From the NCBI GenBank assembly GCA_046309555.1, contig JBKCOY010000066.1, positions 1 through 64,000 of the forward strand: a DNA stretch of 64,000 nt. Reading direction: 5' to 3'. Under the pieces are notes generated by a model. It did no database searches. It was not told the DNA's origin and saw only the letters and a program-made list of their open reading frames with translations. Positions 44,136 through 53,911 of the stretch are shown in pieces; position 1 is the first letter of the stretch; each line of letters begins with the position of its first letter. The DNA comes from Pollutibacter sp046309555 (GTDB taxonomy: Bacteria; Bacteroidota; Bacteroidia; Chitinophagales; Chitinophagaceae). A program made the position numbers and the translations under genes.

Positions 44136-44786
44136 ATGAATGAAGTGTTGCTGATCATATTGGCATATTTTATTGGTTCAATTCCCACCTCCCTGATCGT
44201 CAGCCGAACCCAGTTCAATATTGACATCAGAGACTATGGCAGCGGAAATGCAGGAGCTACCAATACTTTTCGCGTATTGGGTTCAAGATGGGGTACCATT
44301 GTGATGATTTTCGATATGTTGAAGGGATTAATTGCTGCCAAGCTTGCTTTCCTTCTTCCATTCTATGCCCAGAATGAATTTGAACTGACCAATTTCCAGA
44401 TCGGACTTGGATTGGCAGCCGTATTGGGCCATATTTTCCCGATCTGGGCAGAGTTCAGGGGTGGTAAAGGGGTAGCAACCCTTTTTGGATTGATCATTGC
44501 AGTTTCGCCATGGACGGCCCTTAGTTGTTCTGGTGTTTTTCTTCTTGTATTGTTTTTAACCCGATTTGTTTCACTGAGTTCTATATTAGCAAGTCTTGCT
44601 TTTCCTGTTTTTATTCTTGTCATCTTTAATGTTGACAACATTGCGTACAGGATCTTCGCTATTGCAGTTGCCTTGCTTGTCATCATGACCCATCAAAAGA
44701 ACATTTCCAGGCTATTAACCGGAAATGAAAACAAAGTGCCGATCCTGAAGTACAGGGACAGAAAAAGAGCACAGCGCAACCACTGA
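44136..44786 (+). CDS. plsY: Glycerol-3-phosphate acyltransferase PlsY
   Basis: 216 residues from ATG 44136 (a TTG two codons earlier is unnecessary). An inner-membrane protein with about five to seven segments and the three PlsY motifs: GSGNAGATN, HIFPIWAEFRGGKGVAT and the later Asn/His-containing loop. It moves an acyl group from acyl phosphate to glycerol-3-phosphate, the first step of phospholipid synthesis. A basic tail (KYRDRKRAQRNH) lies on the cytoplasmic side. Confidence 0.95.
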   Translation: MNEVLLIILAYFIGSIPTSLIVSRTQFNIDIRDYGSGNAGATNTFRVLGSRWGTIVMIFDMLKGLIAAKLAFLLPFYAQNEFELTNFQIGLGLAAVLGHIFPIWAEFRGGKGVATLFGLIIAVSPWTALSCSGVFLLVLFLTRFVSLSSILASLAFPVFILVIFNVDNIAYRIFAIAVALLVIMTHQKNISRLLTGNENKVPILKYRDRKRAQRNH

Positions 44787-44869
44787 TTGTCATTAAAAAA
44801 CTTATTGATTAATCGCATTTTTTGTGGAAAAAATGTTAATTTTATTCCCCCACGATAAATTATTCGACA

Positions 44870-45358
44870 ATGCTGCTCAACATTTTTGAAAAATTACAAC
44901 TTGCGGAGGAGAAGAATCTTCTGATACAGGGAATACCCTCTACTTTAGAGAAGCACTTTACGAAATTATCCTTTGCCAAAAATGTTACTCCTTTGCTCAA
45001 GAGCAGGAAGATCGACTTCGCACTGGTATTTGCCATCAACTATAATCAGCTTTCTACCATCCTTTGTGATGTCATTCCAGCATTGAGGGAGAAGAGCAAA
45101 CTTTGGATTGCCTATCCCAAACCAACTTCAAAGATTGTCAGCGACCTCAACAGAGATTGCCAGTGGGATTGCCTTAAAACGAAGGGATATTGCATCATTG
45201 AAGAAGTTGTCATTGACCATGTTTGGACAGCCATGCGCTTTTGTACGGCTCAGGAAAGTTCATTTGAAGAATTGAATCTTGAGGAATTATCTTCAGACGC
45301 TACGGTGAAGGATATCGTGAGCAGATCAAAGAGAAAAGAAAAAATGCTGATGCCCTGA
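44870..45358 (+). CDS. DUF3052-like small protein
   Basis: 162 residues, no signal or membrane segment. The centre and end (DFALVFAINYNQL, LWIAYPKPTSKIVSDLNRD, VVIDHVWTAMRF) follow the DUF3052 pattern of hydrophobic strand, W-x-A-x-P-K and D-x-x-W-x-x-x-R-F. The N-terminus lacks the usual glycine-rich loop but has LLIQGIP in its place. The function of that family is unknown. The tail is Lys/Arg-rich. Convergent with the MerR-type gene, 16 bases apart. Confidence 0.65.
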   Translation: MLLNIFEKLQLAEEKNLLIQGIPSTLEKHFTKLSFAKNVTPLLKSRKIDFALVFAINYNQLSTILCDVIPALREKSKLWIAYPKPTSKIVSDLNRDCQWDCLKTKGYCIIEEVVIDHVWTAMRFCTAQESSFEELNLEELSSDATVKDIVSRSKRKEKMLMP

Positions 45359-45374
45359 GGCGTTACCTCTTGAT

Positions 45375-46250
45375 TTACAGACTTTGACAGAAGTCGATCA
45401 GTTCTTTCATGCTTTGCATGTGTTTTACATTTTTCTGATCATTTATAATTTCCTTGAATCCCGGGCCACAGATCAGGATTGTTTGCCTGTTAAACTGCTC
45501 CGATAAATTCACAACATATGGAGAAGGTTCCCAGTTTGTAAAATTGGTGATCAAAAACGTCAGGAGGTAAGCGGGATTGGTTTTTTTTACGATTTGATGA
45601 ACAGAATCTTCGTCTACATCAGCACCAAGATAGAGGGTATTTATTTTTTTGGATCTCAGCAGAAACTGACAGAACAACAAGGGTATCTCATGGTGTTCTC
45701 CTTTTGGACAAAAGAGCACGATCTTGGGATCTCTTCTCGGTTTTCCATCATATGTTTTATCGATAGAATTGATCAATTCATTCCGTATGATATTGCTTGA
45801 AAAGTGTTCCTGAAATGGAGCAATCTTTTCATTCAACCAAAAATCGCCAATACGGTTAAGAAAAGGGAATACAACATGCATGTACATATTCACTTCTCCC
45901 ATCATTTCCCGAAGTTCTGACAGGAGCCTTTTGAAACTGCTTTCATTTCCATCAAGAGCAAATTCAATCAGGTTGCTGATGAAAGCCTCAAAATTTGATT
46001 TGCCTTCATTGGGTAAAGTATTTTTTTTGATCTCATCAATTGACATTTCAGCGATCCTTGAGATCTTGATGCCCTGATGATATAAAGATGAGATTCTGAG
46101 GATATGTTTGAGATCATTATTGTCGTAAACCCTGTGTTTACCAGGTGCTGTTGGAGGTATGACTATTCCATACCGTTTCTCCCATATTCTTAGCGTGTGT
46201 GCCTTTATGCCGGTGAGATTTTCAATGTCTCTTATGCTGAAGGTATTCAT
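45375..46250 (-). CDS. CarH-like MerR regulator with B12-binding domain
   Basis: 291 residues. Residues 1-75 are a MerR-type winged helix (FSIRDIENLTGIKAHTLRIWEKRYG). The middle helical part has Trp138 and Glu148-His149, with the same ten-residue gap as the adenosylcobalamin-capping Trp and Glu-His of Thermus CarH. The cobalamin domain has GEHHEIP (185-190); His187 is the likely lower axial ligand, with Pro where Gly is usual. The residue after Trp138 is Leu, not the His that binds cobalt after light in Thermus CarH. It is probably a light- or B12-responsive repressor; carotenoid genes are the usual targets but none is near. Divergent from lepB. Confidence 0.82.
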   Translation of the reverse strand: MNTFSIRDIENLTGIKAHTLRIWEKRYGIVIPPTAPGKHRVYDNNDLKHILRISSLYHQGIKISRIAEMSIDEIKKNTLPNEGKSNFEAFISNLIEFALDGNESSFKRLLSELREMMGEVNMYMHVVFPFLNRIGDFWLNEKIAPFQEHFSSNIIRNELINSIDKTYDGKPRRDPKIVLFCPKGEHHEIPLLFCQFLLRSKKINTLYLGADVDEDSVHQIVKKTNPAYLLTFLITNFTNWEPSPYVVNLSEQFNRQTILICGPGFKEIINDQKNVKHMQSMKELIDFCQSL

Positions 46251-46337
46251 GAAATGGGTTATTAAACTTGAAAATAACCATTCATATTAAATTATCAACG
46301 TATCTCAATGGATAATATTAAAATCCTCCTTTTGTGT

Positions 46338-46345
46338 TACATTTG
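46338..46345 (+). promoter_or_regulatory. -7 element for lepB
   Basis: TACATTTG, matching TAnnTTTG, 21 bases before ATG 46366, in the 115-base divergent gap with the MerR-type gene. No -33 partner is clear. Confidence 0.45.
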
Positions 46346-46365
46346 GACACCAAAAGAATTGAACA

Positions 46366-47892
46366 ATGAGTATAGGTTGGCTAATTTTTGCGATCGCAAC
46401 AGCTGGTTTTCACCTCGGATTATTTGGCATGTTCAAAAAAGCTGGTATTGATGGATGGAAGGCTTTTGTTCCTTTTTACAATACCTGGCTGATGGTTCAA
46501 AAAATGGAATTGAAAACCTATTGGTTTTTCTTTCAATTGATACCGATCGCAGGACAATTTATAACGATTTGGATCTGCATCAAATTTGTGGAACATTTCG
46601 GTAGATTTTCTCTTGTTCATCATGCTGCAACCGTATTGATTCCGTTCATCTATTTTCCTATTTTGGGTTTTTCAAAAAATGAACGCTATGCTGGTATTCC
46701 CGTTGTAAAAAATTACAGCAAATCTCCTACCAGAGAATGGATAGATGCTGCGGTATTTGCAATTGTGGCTGCCACAATCATTCGCACTTTTATTTTTGAA
46801 GCTTATGTTATACCAACAGGGTCTATGGAAAAGACGTTGCTGGTGAACGATTTTTTGTTTGTCAGTAAGACAAGCTACGGACCTCGTGTTCCCAATACAC
46901 CTCTTGCCTTTCCTTTTGTGCATCATACCATGCCAATTGGTTCGTCTAAGTCTTATCTTGAATGGATCAAACTTCCATATAATAGATTTTTATCCAGTCC
47001 TGTAAAGAGAAACGATGTAGTAGTTTTCAATTATCCTGTTGGCGATACCGTTATTCAGGAATTTCAGTCAGAAATCAATTACTATGATTATCTAAGGGCT
47101 TATGAAGCCAGGGGAGGCAGCAGGGAGACTTTGTTGGCTGAGAGAGGAGATATCGTGGTGAGGCCAGTTGACAAAAGAGAGAATTTCATCAAACGTTGTG
47201 TTGCAATAGCTGGTGAAACCATTGAGATAAAAGATGGGTTGCTCTTTGTCAATGGAACACCAAACAATGTTCCTCCGGACTCAGAAATGCCATACTATGT
47301 AACGCTTGATGGTAAGGGATTTTTTTCTGAAGAGTTTATTCGGGAAGATCTGAATGTGGATCCTGATGATCCGGAACAACGCGACTTCATTCCTATTCAG
47401 GGTGTTCCCAATTTATACCGTTTGACGCTTACTCCCGGACAGCTTGAAAAAGTTAAATCTTTTTCATTTGTCCTCAAAGACTCCATCAAGGCTGATCTGA
47501 ACACCAGTGGATTTGGCAATACCTTTCCATATGATACAGCTGGTTTTAAATGGAGTGAGGATAATTTTGGTCCCCTCTGGATACCCAAAAAAGGCGAAAC
47601 GATCACATTGAACAGCAAGAACAAAATTTTTTACAGAAGAGTCATTGAAGTATATGAAAATAATCGTTGGGAGGAAAACGTGGGAAAGGTAATTTTAAAT
47701 GGTGTAGCCACAGAGCAGTACACTTTTAAAATGGACTATTTCTGGATGATGGGGGATAACCGACATAATTCTCAGGACTCAAGGTTCTGGGGTTTTGTTC
47801 CGGAAGACCATATCGTAGGTAAAGCATCAATGATCTGGTTCTCCTGGCAGAAGGGACCCAGATGGAACAGGATCTTCAAAAAGATCATGTAG
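46366..47892 (+). CDS. lepB: Signal peptidase I with extra N-terminal membrane domain
   Basis: 508 residues, far longer than the 324 of E. coli LepB. Residues 1-110 form three or four membrane segments with GIDGWKAFVPFYNTW, a DUF5684-like module. The S26 peptidase part has the catalytic Ser153 in PTGSMEKT and Lys276 in FIKRCVAIAGE, then a large insertion (about 295-430), then MMGDNRHNSQDSRFWG. It removes signal peptides from exported proteins on the outer face of the inner membrane. The 120-residue gap between Ser and Lys and the second insertion are larger than usual outside this phylum. cdd follows after ten bases. Confidence 0.93.
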   Translation: MSIGWLIFAIATAGFHLGLFGMFKKAGIDGWKAFVPFYNTWLMVQKMELKTYWFFFQLIPIAGQFITIWICIKFVEHFGRFSLVHHAATVLIPFIYFPILGFSKNERYAGIPVVKNYSKSPTREWIDAAVFAIVAATIIRTFIFEAYVIPTGSMEKTLLVNDFLFVSKTSYGPRVPNTPLAFPFVHHTMPIGSSKSYLEWIKLPYNRFLSSPVKRNDVVVFNYPVGDTVIQEFQSEINYYDYLRAYEARGGSRETLLAERGDIVVRPVDKRENFIKRCVAIAGETIEIKDGLLFVNGTPNNVPPDSEMPYYVTLDGKGFFSEEFIREDLNVDPDDPEQRDFIPIQGVPNLYRLTLTPGQLEKVKSFSFVLKDSIKADLNTSGFGNTFPYDTAGFKWSEDNFGPLWIPKKGETITLNSKNKIFYRRVIEVYENNRWEENVGKVILNGVATEQYTFKMDYFWMMGDNRHNSQDSRFWGFVPEDHIVGKASMIWFSWQKGPRWNRIFKKIM

Positions 47893-47902
47893 AAAAGTTT
47901 AC

Positions 47903-48391
47903 ATGGAAAAGGCAACGGTAAAAATTCAATTCAGCATACATGATGATCTCTCTTCCCTGAGTGTTCAGGATGCCGCTTTGATTCAGGAAGTACGTGAACT
48001 TTGTAAAACAGCCTATGCTCCCTATTCCCGCTTTAGGGTAGGTGCCCTGGCCCTGATGGAAGACAAAACAAAGATTCATGGAACCAATCAGGAGAATGCC
48101 TCATATCCGATCGGACTATGTGCAGAAAGGGTTCTTCTGGCTGCTGCATCTTCCATTGCACCGGGCAAATCGATACATACCATGGCCATCAGTTATGAAA
48201 GTGATGAAGTGGCCAGTGTTAATCCGGTAGCTCCCTGTGGTATTTGCAGGCAATCATTGGTGGAATTTGAATCACGGTTCAATCATCCGCTTCGGTTGTT
48301 GCTAACCGGACAGAAAGGAAAAATTTATGAATTCGCTTCAGCTGCTGATATCCTGCCCTTTGCGTTCAAGCACTTTCATCTGGGCAAATAA
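47903..48391 (+). CDS. cdd: Cytidine deaminase
   Basis: 162 residues, the homotetrameric short form. Zinc and catalytic motifs are complete: LCAERVLLAA with Cys and the proton-moving Glu, and PCGICRQSLVEF with two more Cys. It turns cytidine and deoxycytidine into uridine forms in salvage. It begins ten bases after lepB and converges on the TolC gene. Confidence 0.93.
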   Translation: MEKATVKIQFSIHDDLSSLSVQDAALIQEVRELCKTAYAPYSRFRVGALALMEDKTKIHGTNQENASYPIGLCAERVLLAAASSIAPGKSIHTMAISYESDEVASVNPVAPCGICRQSLVEFESRFNHPLRLLLTGQKGKIYEFASAADILPFAFKHFHLGK

Positions 48392-48406
48392 GTAAGGATT
48401 TTTTTC

Positions 48407-49714
48407 TCAATAACTTTTGCTCATCTCTCCGGTAATGAACTGAAGCGTTGTTGCTGCCAACTGAGCATTGAATTGAGCAAAGATGTACCGGTTCTGTGCC
48501 TCGATCAGACTCAATTGCGCCTGTCTTAATTCAATGGAATTGCTCTGCAGTTTTCTGAATCGTTCAGTGGAAATAAAATTATTCTCTTCTGCAAGCTTGA
48601 CATTTTGCTCTTCAATTTTGGCTATTGAACGGGCATTTTGATAATCATTGAATGCTGTTAGCAGATTTTGCTGTAGTGATGCTTTGAGTTGCTCTGTTTG
48701 TAGCACCTGTCTTTTTTGCTGAATGGTATTGACCTTCAATTGTGTTTTGTTGATGCCACCATTAAAAATGGGTATGCCCATTGCCAGTCCAACTGTAGGA
48801 CCAAAATTCTGATTCACCAGGAAAAGTCCAGCTGTACTTTTGGTTTTGTTCAATACTGTATTGGTATTGAAGGTTAGTGTTGGCAAACGTTGAGAGTTGA
48901 TGATCTTTCTATCATTCATCAAATTCATCTTCTCCTGCTGAGCTATCAACAGTTGTGGATTCTGACTTTCCATTTTACCGGACAAAGCACTCAAGGCGAT
49001 CTCTGGAATACTGAATTGCTGATCCGTAGGATGAAATACAGCATCTGCAGGTTTTTTCAAGAGAACATTAAGGGCTGCTTTTGTATCAACGATCTGATTA
49101 TTGATGTTTTCAAGATTTACTTTTTGGGCATTGAGATCGATGCTGGCTTGGAGCATATCTGTTTTGTTGCCACTGCCCACATTGAATCTTGTCTCAGCAA
49201 TTTTCAGTCGCTCAAGAGATAGATTGATAATAGCTTTTGTAGCCTCCACCTGTTTGTTCAATCTGACCAGATTGTAATAGGTTGTCATCACTTCAAAGAT
49301 CACCTGGTCTATCTGCTGTTGCACAGCTATTACACCGATTCTCTCCAGTGTTTCAAATCTTTCTTTGGTAGTTCGTATGCGCATGCCATTGAAGATTCTC
49401 CAGCTTATGCCCAGATTTGAATTCAACGCATTATTGGATACATTATTCCTGACAATACTGTTGCCATTGGATAACTTCTGGTTGATGTTGGAATTAGCTT
49501 CTGTATTGGAAACGTTCAGATTGATGGAGGGCAATGCACCGGCATTACCCCAGTTGTTGTTGATCTTGGCGATCTCCAGTTCTGAACCAGCAATTTGAAT
49601 ATCAAGGTTCTGTTGCAGCGCCATCTCTACTGCCTGTTTGAGGGAGAAACTGCTGTCTTGGCCCAATGTTGAACCGATCAGGAAAAAAGAAAAAAACAAA
49701 GACCTAAATTTCAT
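48407..49714 (-). CDS. TolC family outer-membrane efflux protein
   Basis: 435 residues. Signal peptide of about 18 residues (FFLIGSTLGQ). Two repeats of long helices with heptad pattern (AVEMALQQNLDIQIAGSELEIAKI; RLKIAETRFNVGSGNKTDMLQASIDL) and short strands for the barrel, the TolC layout. It forms the outer-membrane exit duct of the RND system encoded just upstream. Its start overlaps the pump gene end by 11 bases, a sign of coupled translation. Confidence 0.93.
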   Translation of the reverse strand: MKFRSLFFSFFLIGSTLGQDSSFSLKQAVEMALQQNLDIQIAGSELEIAKINNNWGNAGALPSINLNVSNTEANSNINQKLSNGNSIVRNNVSNNALNSNLGISWRIFNGMRIRTTKERFETLERIGVIAVQQQIDQVIFEVMTTYYNLVRLNKQVEATKAIINLSLERLKIAETRFNVGSGNKTDMLQASIDLNAQKVNLENINNQIVDTKAALNVLLKKPADAVFHPTDQQFSIPEIALSALSGKMESQNPQLLIAQQEKMNLMNDRKIINSQRLPTLTFNTNTVLNKTKSTAGLFLVNQNFGPTVGLAMGIPIFNGGINKTQLKVNTIQQKRQVLQTEQLKASLQQNLLTAFNDYQNARSIAKIEEQNVKLAEENNFISTERFRKLQSNSIELRQAQLSLIEAQNRYIFAQFNAQLAATTLQFITGEMSKSY

Positions 49715-52700
49715 GGTTTACCTTTTTTTTCCGGGATATATACGTGTATAAGGCCGGTACAACAAATAAAGTAAGGATGAGGGCAAAGAGTAATCCTCCA
49801 ATGATCACAATTCCCAACGGAATCCTGCTCTTTCCGGCAGATCCGAGTGCCATGGCGATTGGCAAAGCACCCAGTGCAGTTGCCAGTGTTGTCATAAGGA
49901 TTGGCCTCAGCCTTGCCACAGAGGCCTCTAATACGGCGTCAAATTTTTGTAATCCTTGTTCTCTTTTCTGGTTTGCAAATTCTACGATCAGGATACCATT
50001 TTTGGTAACCAGTCCGATCAGCATAATGATGCCAATTTGAGAGAAGATATTCAGCGATTGATCAAAAACATAAAGACTGATAACCGCACCGGCAAGAGCA
50101 AGGGGAACAGTGATCATGATGATAAAAGGATCAACAAAGCTTTCAAACTGTGCTGCAAGAATGAGGAATATCAACACCAATGCCAGTAAAAATGCATTTT
50201 GTGTATTGGAAGAGCTTTCGGCAAAATCCCTGGATGTTCCGCTCAGGTTAGTGGAGAATGATTCGTCCAGCGTTTCCTTGGCAATCCTGTTCATTTCCTT
50301 GATGCCGTCTCCAATGGTTTTGCCAGGTGCCAGACCTGCTGACACAATAGCACTCTTTAACCTGCTATAATGATAGATGGTTGGAGGGTTTGCAGCTTCA
50401 CTGATCGTCACAAGATTATCCAATTGAATCAACTCACCGGCTCTGCTTCGAACATAGAATGATTTCAGATCAAGGGGTGCATCCCTGTCTTTTCGGTCTA
50501 CCTGTCCGATTACCTCATATTGCTTTCCATTCCTGATAAAGTAACCGAATCGTCTGCCACTCAATGCCAATTGCAACGTATTCGAAATATCCAAAATGGA
50601 AATACCCAGTTCACTGGCTTTTAAGCGATCAATGGTCACCTGCAGTTCAGGTTTGTTGAATTTCAGGTTAACGTCGTTGCCCTGGAAGACGGGGCTCTTC
50701 ACTACCTGATCAATGAAAAGAGGTACTTTTTCTTTTAGCTTGTCAAAATTCAGGTTTTGAACCACAAACTGAACGGGCAATTGTCCTCTGCCTGCCTGTC
50801 CTACTGATATGGTCTGTTCCTGTACCACCAGCACCCTGACATTGGTATAGTCCTTGAACATCTTGTTCAGACTTTGCGCAATTTCATTCTGACTTCTTTT
50901 TCTTTCGCCGGCATCAACAAGACCCATACTGATCGAGGCAGCATTGGCACCGCCGCTACCGGAGAAATTCGGAGCAAAAGAGAGTACAACATACCTTTCC
51001 GGAACTGAATCCATTATGGTTTGGGTCAATTCGTATACTACTTTGTCCATGTAGTCAAAGTCAGTTCCTTCTGGTGCCAGGATACTTGCCCTCAGCCTGT
51101 TTCTGTCCTCGAGAGGTGCAAGCTCTGAAGGTAATTTTTTACCGATGAAATATATGGCGGCACCACAGATGGCAACAATGACCAGTGCGATCCATCTTTT
51201 TCTCATGAAGGCAGCCAAGATCCTCTGATATCCGGATTCCATTCCTCTGAAAAACGGTTCAGTCTTGGTATAGAACCAGGAATGTTTGTGAACATTCTTT
51301 TTGGTCAGGTAGATATTCAAAACTGGAGTGAGCGTAAGAGAAACGAATGCAGAGATCAATACGGCTCCTGCCACTACAATGCCAAATTCACGGAATAGCC
51401 GTCCAACAAATCCCTGCAAAAATATGATTGGCAGAAAAACGATTGCGAGGGTGAGGGATGTAGAGACAACTGCAAAGAAGATCTCTTTTGATCCTTCTTT
51501 TGCTGCCTTCCATTTATCCATTCCCTGTTCGATTTTCTTGTATATATTTTCCGTCACCACAATACCGTCATCCACCACAAGTCCCGTTGCAAGAACAAGA
51601 GAAAGCAAGGTGAGTACGTTGATGGAAAACCCAGCCAGATACATGATAAAGAAGGCACCTACCAGGGCCACAGGTATGTCAATCAATGGCCTGAAGGCGA
51701 TGGACCATTCTCGGAAGAACAAATAAATGATGATCACCACCAGGAGGATTGCAATAAAGAGGGTCTCTTTGACCTCAGAAATGGCCTTGCGTACAAAAAG
51801 AGACCTGTCGAAACCGATTTCCAGCATGATGTCCTGGGGTAGATCTTTTTTGATCTGTTCAAGTCTTTTATATACCTCATCGGCTATCTCCACATGATTT
51901 GAACCTGGTTGGGCTACAACAGCCAGGTTCACAGATCTAACGTTGTTTTTCCTGGTAACGGACTCTTCATTCTCCGGACCTATGATGGCATATCCAATGT
52001 CTTTCAGTCGGATGATGTTTCCTTCGGTTTGTCTAACAATCAGGTTATTGAAATCTTCTTCGGTAGTCAGTTTTCCGTAGGCTTTTACTGTAAGTTCTGT
52101 TACATCACCCCTTACTTTACCTCCAGGTAATTCCACATTTTCGCGATCAAGTGCAACCTTGACATCCTGGATGGTCATTCTGTAAGCAGAGAGTTTAACC
52201 GGATCAAACCAGATCCTCATGGCTGGTCTTTGCCCGAAAATATTTACACCACTTACTCCCGAGATGGTTTGAAGTCTTTCCTGAATAATATTTTCCGCAA
52301 GATCACTCAGCTCCAGGAGTGATCTCTTGTTGCTTTGCATCTGCATGAAAATGATCGGATCGGAATCAGAATCTTGCTTGGCAACAGTAGGGGGGGCGTC
52401 TATATCCTGCGGCAACCTGCCAGCCACCTGTGATACTTTTTCCCTCACATCATTGGCAGCCCTTTCAAGATCAACACCCAGTTCAAATTCTACTGTAATG
52501 TTACTGCTTCCCTGAGAGCTGGAGGAAGTGATGTACTTGACACCTTCCACACCATTGACAGCCTTTTCTAGGGGTTCTGTGATCTGCTGTTCGATGATTT
52601 CGGCATTGGCTCCAACGTACGATGTTCTCACATTCACTACAGGTGGATCAATCGCGGGATATTCCCTAACTCCCAGGAAACTATACCCGATGAATCCGAA

Positions 52701-52769
52701 TATGATGATCACGATACTGCAAACAACTGCAAATACCGGTCTTTTTATGCTGATTTCTGAAAGATTCAT
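49704..52769 (-). CDS. RND family efflux transporter permease
   Basis: 1021 residues with twelve membrane helices and two large periplasmic loops, full AcrB/MexB size. The start MNLSEISIKRPVFAVV is typical, and the fourth helix has ATGLVVDDGIVVTEN with the two Asp that carry protons. It pumps drugs or other toxic compounds out of the membrane or periplasm by proton exchange. Middle gene of adaptor-pump-TolC, 21 bases after the adaptor. No regulator gene is adjacent, so control is not visible. Confidence 0.95.
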   Translation of the reverse strand: MNLSEISIKRPVFAVVCSIVIIIFGFIGYSFLGVREYPAIDPPVVNVRTSYVGANAEIIEQQITEPLEKAVNGVEGVKYITSSSSQGSSNITVEFELGVDLERAANDVREKVSQVAGRLPQDIDAPPTVAKQDSDSDPIIFMQMQSNKRSLLELSDLAENIIQERLQTISGVSGVNIFGQRPAMRIWFDPVKLSAYRMTIQDVKVALDRENVELPGGKVRGDVTELTVKAYGKLTTEEDFNNLIVRQTEGNIIRLKDIGYAIIGPENEESVTRKNNVRSVNLAVVAQPGSNHVEIADEVYKRLEQIKKDLPQDIMLEIGFDRSLFVRKAISEVKETLFIAILLVVIIIYLFFREWSIAFRPLIDIPVALVGAFFIMYLAGFSINVLTLLSLVLATGLVVDDGIVVTENIYKKIEQGMDKWKAAKEGSKEIFFAVVSTSLTLAIVFLPIIFLQGFVGRLFREFGIVVAGAVLISAFVSLTLTPVLNIYLTKKNVHKHSWFYTKTEPFFRGMESGYQRILAAFMRKRWIALVIVAICGAAIYFIGKKLPSELAPLEDRNRLRASILAPEGTDFDYMDKVVYELTQTIMDSVPERYVVLSFAPNFSGSGGANAASISMGLVDAGERKRSQNEIAQSLNKMFKDYTNVRVLVVQEQTISVGQAGRGQLPVQFVVQNLNFDKLKEKVPLFIDQVVKSPVFQGNDVNLKFNKPELQVTIDRLKASELGISILDISNTLQLALSGRRFGYFIRNGKQYEVIGQVDRKDRDAPLDLKSFYVRSRAGELIQLDNLVTISEAANPPTIYHYSRLKSAIVSAGLAPGKTIGDGIKEMNRIAKETLDESFSTNLSGTSRDFAESSSNTQNAFLLALVLIFLILAAQFESFVDPFIIMITVPLALAGAVISLYVFDQSLNIFSQIGIIMLIGLVTKNGILIVEFANQKREQGLQKFDAVLEASVARLRPILMTTLATALGALPIAMALGSAGKSRIPLGIVIIGGLLFALILTLFVVPALYTYISRKKKVNHEI

Positions 52770-52790
52770 GAGACCTCTGTTTGTGGTTGA

Positions 52791-53828
52791 CTATTGGAGC
52801 TTGGAAATTTTCAATTTGGAATCTTTCCTGATGAAAAGTAGACCGGTTGTGATCACGGTATCACCAGTTGCGATGCCACTTGTTATCTGGATGGTTTCAG
52901 CACCCCGAATGCCTGTTGTTACGGTTGTAAATTCAGGTTTACCATCACGGAAAAGCACAACCTGCTTGGTTCTCGCATTTGGAATGATACATTGTGTAGG
53001 AACGATAACAGCAGTATCATTCTGTGATAATGTTAGGTTTACTTTTGCAAATGTACCAGGTACAAGCTTTTGTGACACATCGTTGATTGTTGCCAGTACT
53101 TTCAGGTTCCGTGTATTGGATTCCACCACGCTTTCAGAAGCAAGGATGATTCCATTTTCTTGATTTTGAATTCCCTCTATCATGAAGCTGATCTTCATGC
53201 CGGGCTTGATATCGCTGCTGTATTTCTCAGGAACACTGAAACTGATTTTCTTTTTATCAAGCTGGCTAATGCTGGTGATGATAGTGGCAGGAGTGATATA
53301 AGCACCCGGACTAATGCTTCTCAATCCCATTCTGCCGGAATAAGGAGCCCTGATCTCAGTTTTACCAATATTTACCTGCGTAAGTTCTATATCTGCTTTG
53401 ATGTTGTTTACCTGAAGCAGACTGAGGTCATAATCCTGCTGACTTATACCATTGATTTTCAGCAATTCCCGCTGACGCTCTTCGGTTTTTTCTGCAATCA
53501 TCAGCTGGACCTGTAATTTTTTCATCTGCGCCTGTAAGTCGCCGTCAAAAATCTTAACAAGTAGTGCATTTTTCTGTACAAAGCCTCCTTCGGTAAAATT
53601 GATCTGGATGATTCTGCCTGATATTTCAGGTCTGATCTCTGTCAGTTCAAATGGCAATATGCTACCGGCCACTTCAATACCTTCGGAAAGGGTTGTAGAC
53701 GTTACAACTATTCCTTCAACGGAGAGGGGGCCCATCTTTGTTACATCGGTCGTTTTTTTGGTCTCTTTTTTTTCATTGCAGCCGATAAACAGCACAAGCA
53801 AGAGGGCAGCAGGGAAGATTCTTTTCAT
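52791..53828 (-). CDS. RND efflux periplasmic adaptor subunit
   Basis: 345 residues. The signal ends in LFIGC, a lipobox, so it is likely a lipoprotein of the inner membrane. Then come the half lipoyl motifs (GSILPFELTEIRPEISGRI; GKTEIRAPYSGRMG), a short hairpin between them, and the beta-barrel and membrane-proximal domains. It joins the pump to the TolC duct. First gene of the minus-strand efflux operon. Confidence 0.93.
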   Translation of the reverse strand: MKRIFPAALLLVLFIGCNEKKETKKTTDVTKMGPLSVEGIVVTSTTLSEGIEVAGSILPFELTEIRPEISGRIIQINFTEGGFVQKNALLVKIFDGDLQAQMKKLQVQLMIAEKTEERQRELLKINGISQQDYDLSLLQVNNIKADIELTQVNIGKTEIRAPYSGRMGLRSISPGAYITPATIITSISQLDKKKISFSVPEKYSSDIKPGMKISFMIEGIQNQENGIILASESVVESNTRNLKVLATINDVSQKLVPGTFAKVNLTLSQNDTAVIVPTQCIIPNARTKQVVLFRDGKPEFTTVTTGIRGAETIQITSGIATGDTVITTGLLFIRKDSKLKISKLQ

Positions 53829-53911
53829 AATGACGAAACTAAATGGAATTTATTTATAAAAGCTACTGAATTTGATGCTTTTATGAACATAAACCTGCTT
53901 ACTTTTTCACC

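Noticed and set aside
52528..53163. 211-residue plus-strand frame across the pump and adaptor genes.
   Set aside because: Antisense to a complete RND operon; low-complexity translation rich in Ser/Thr.
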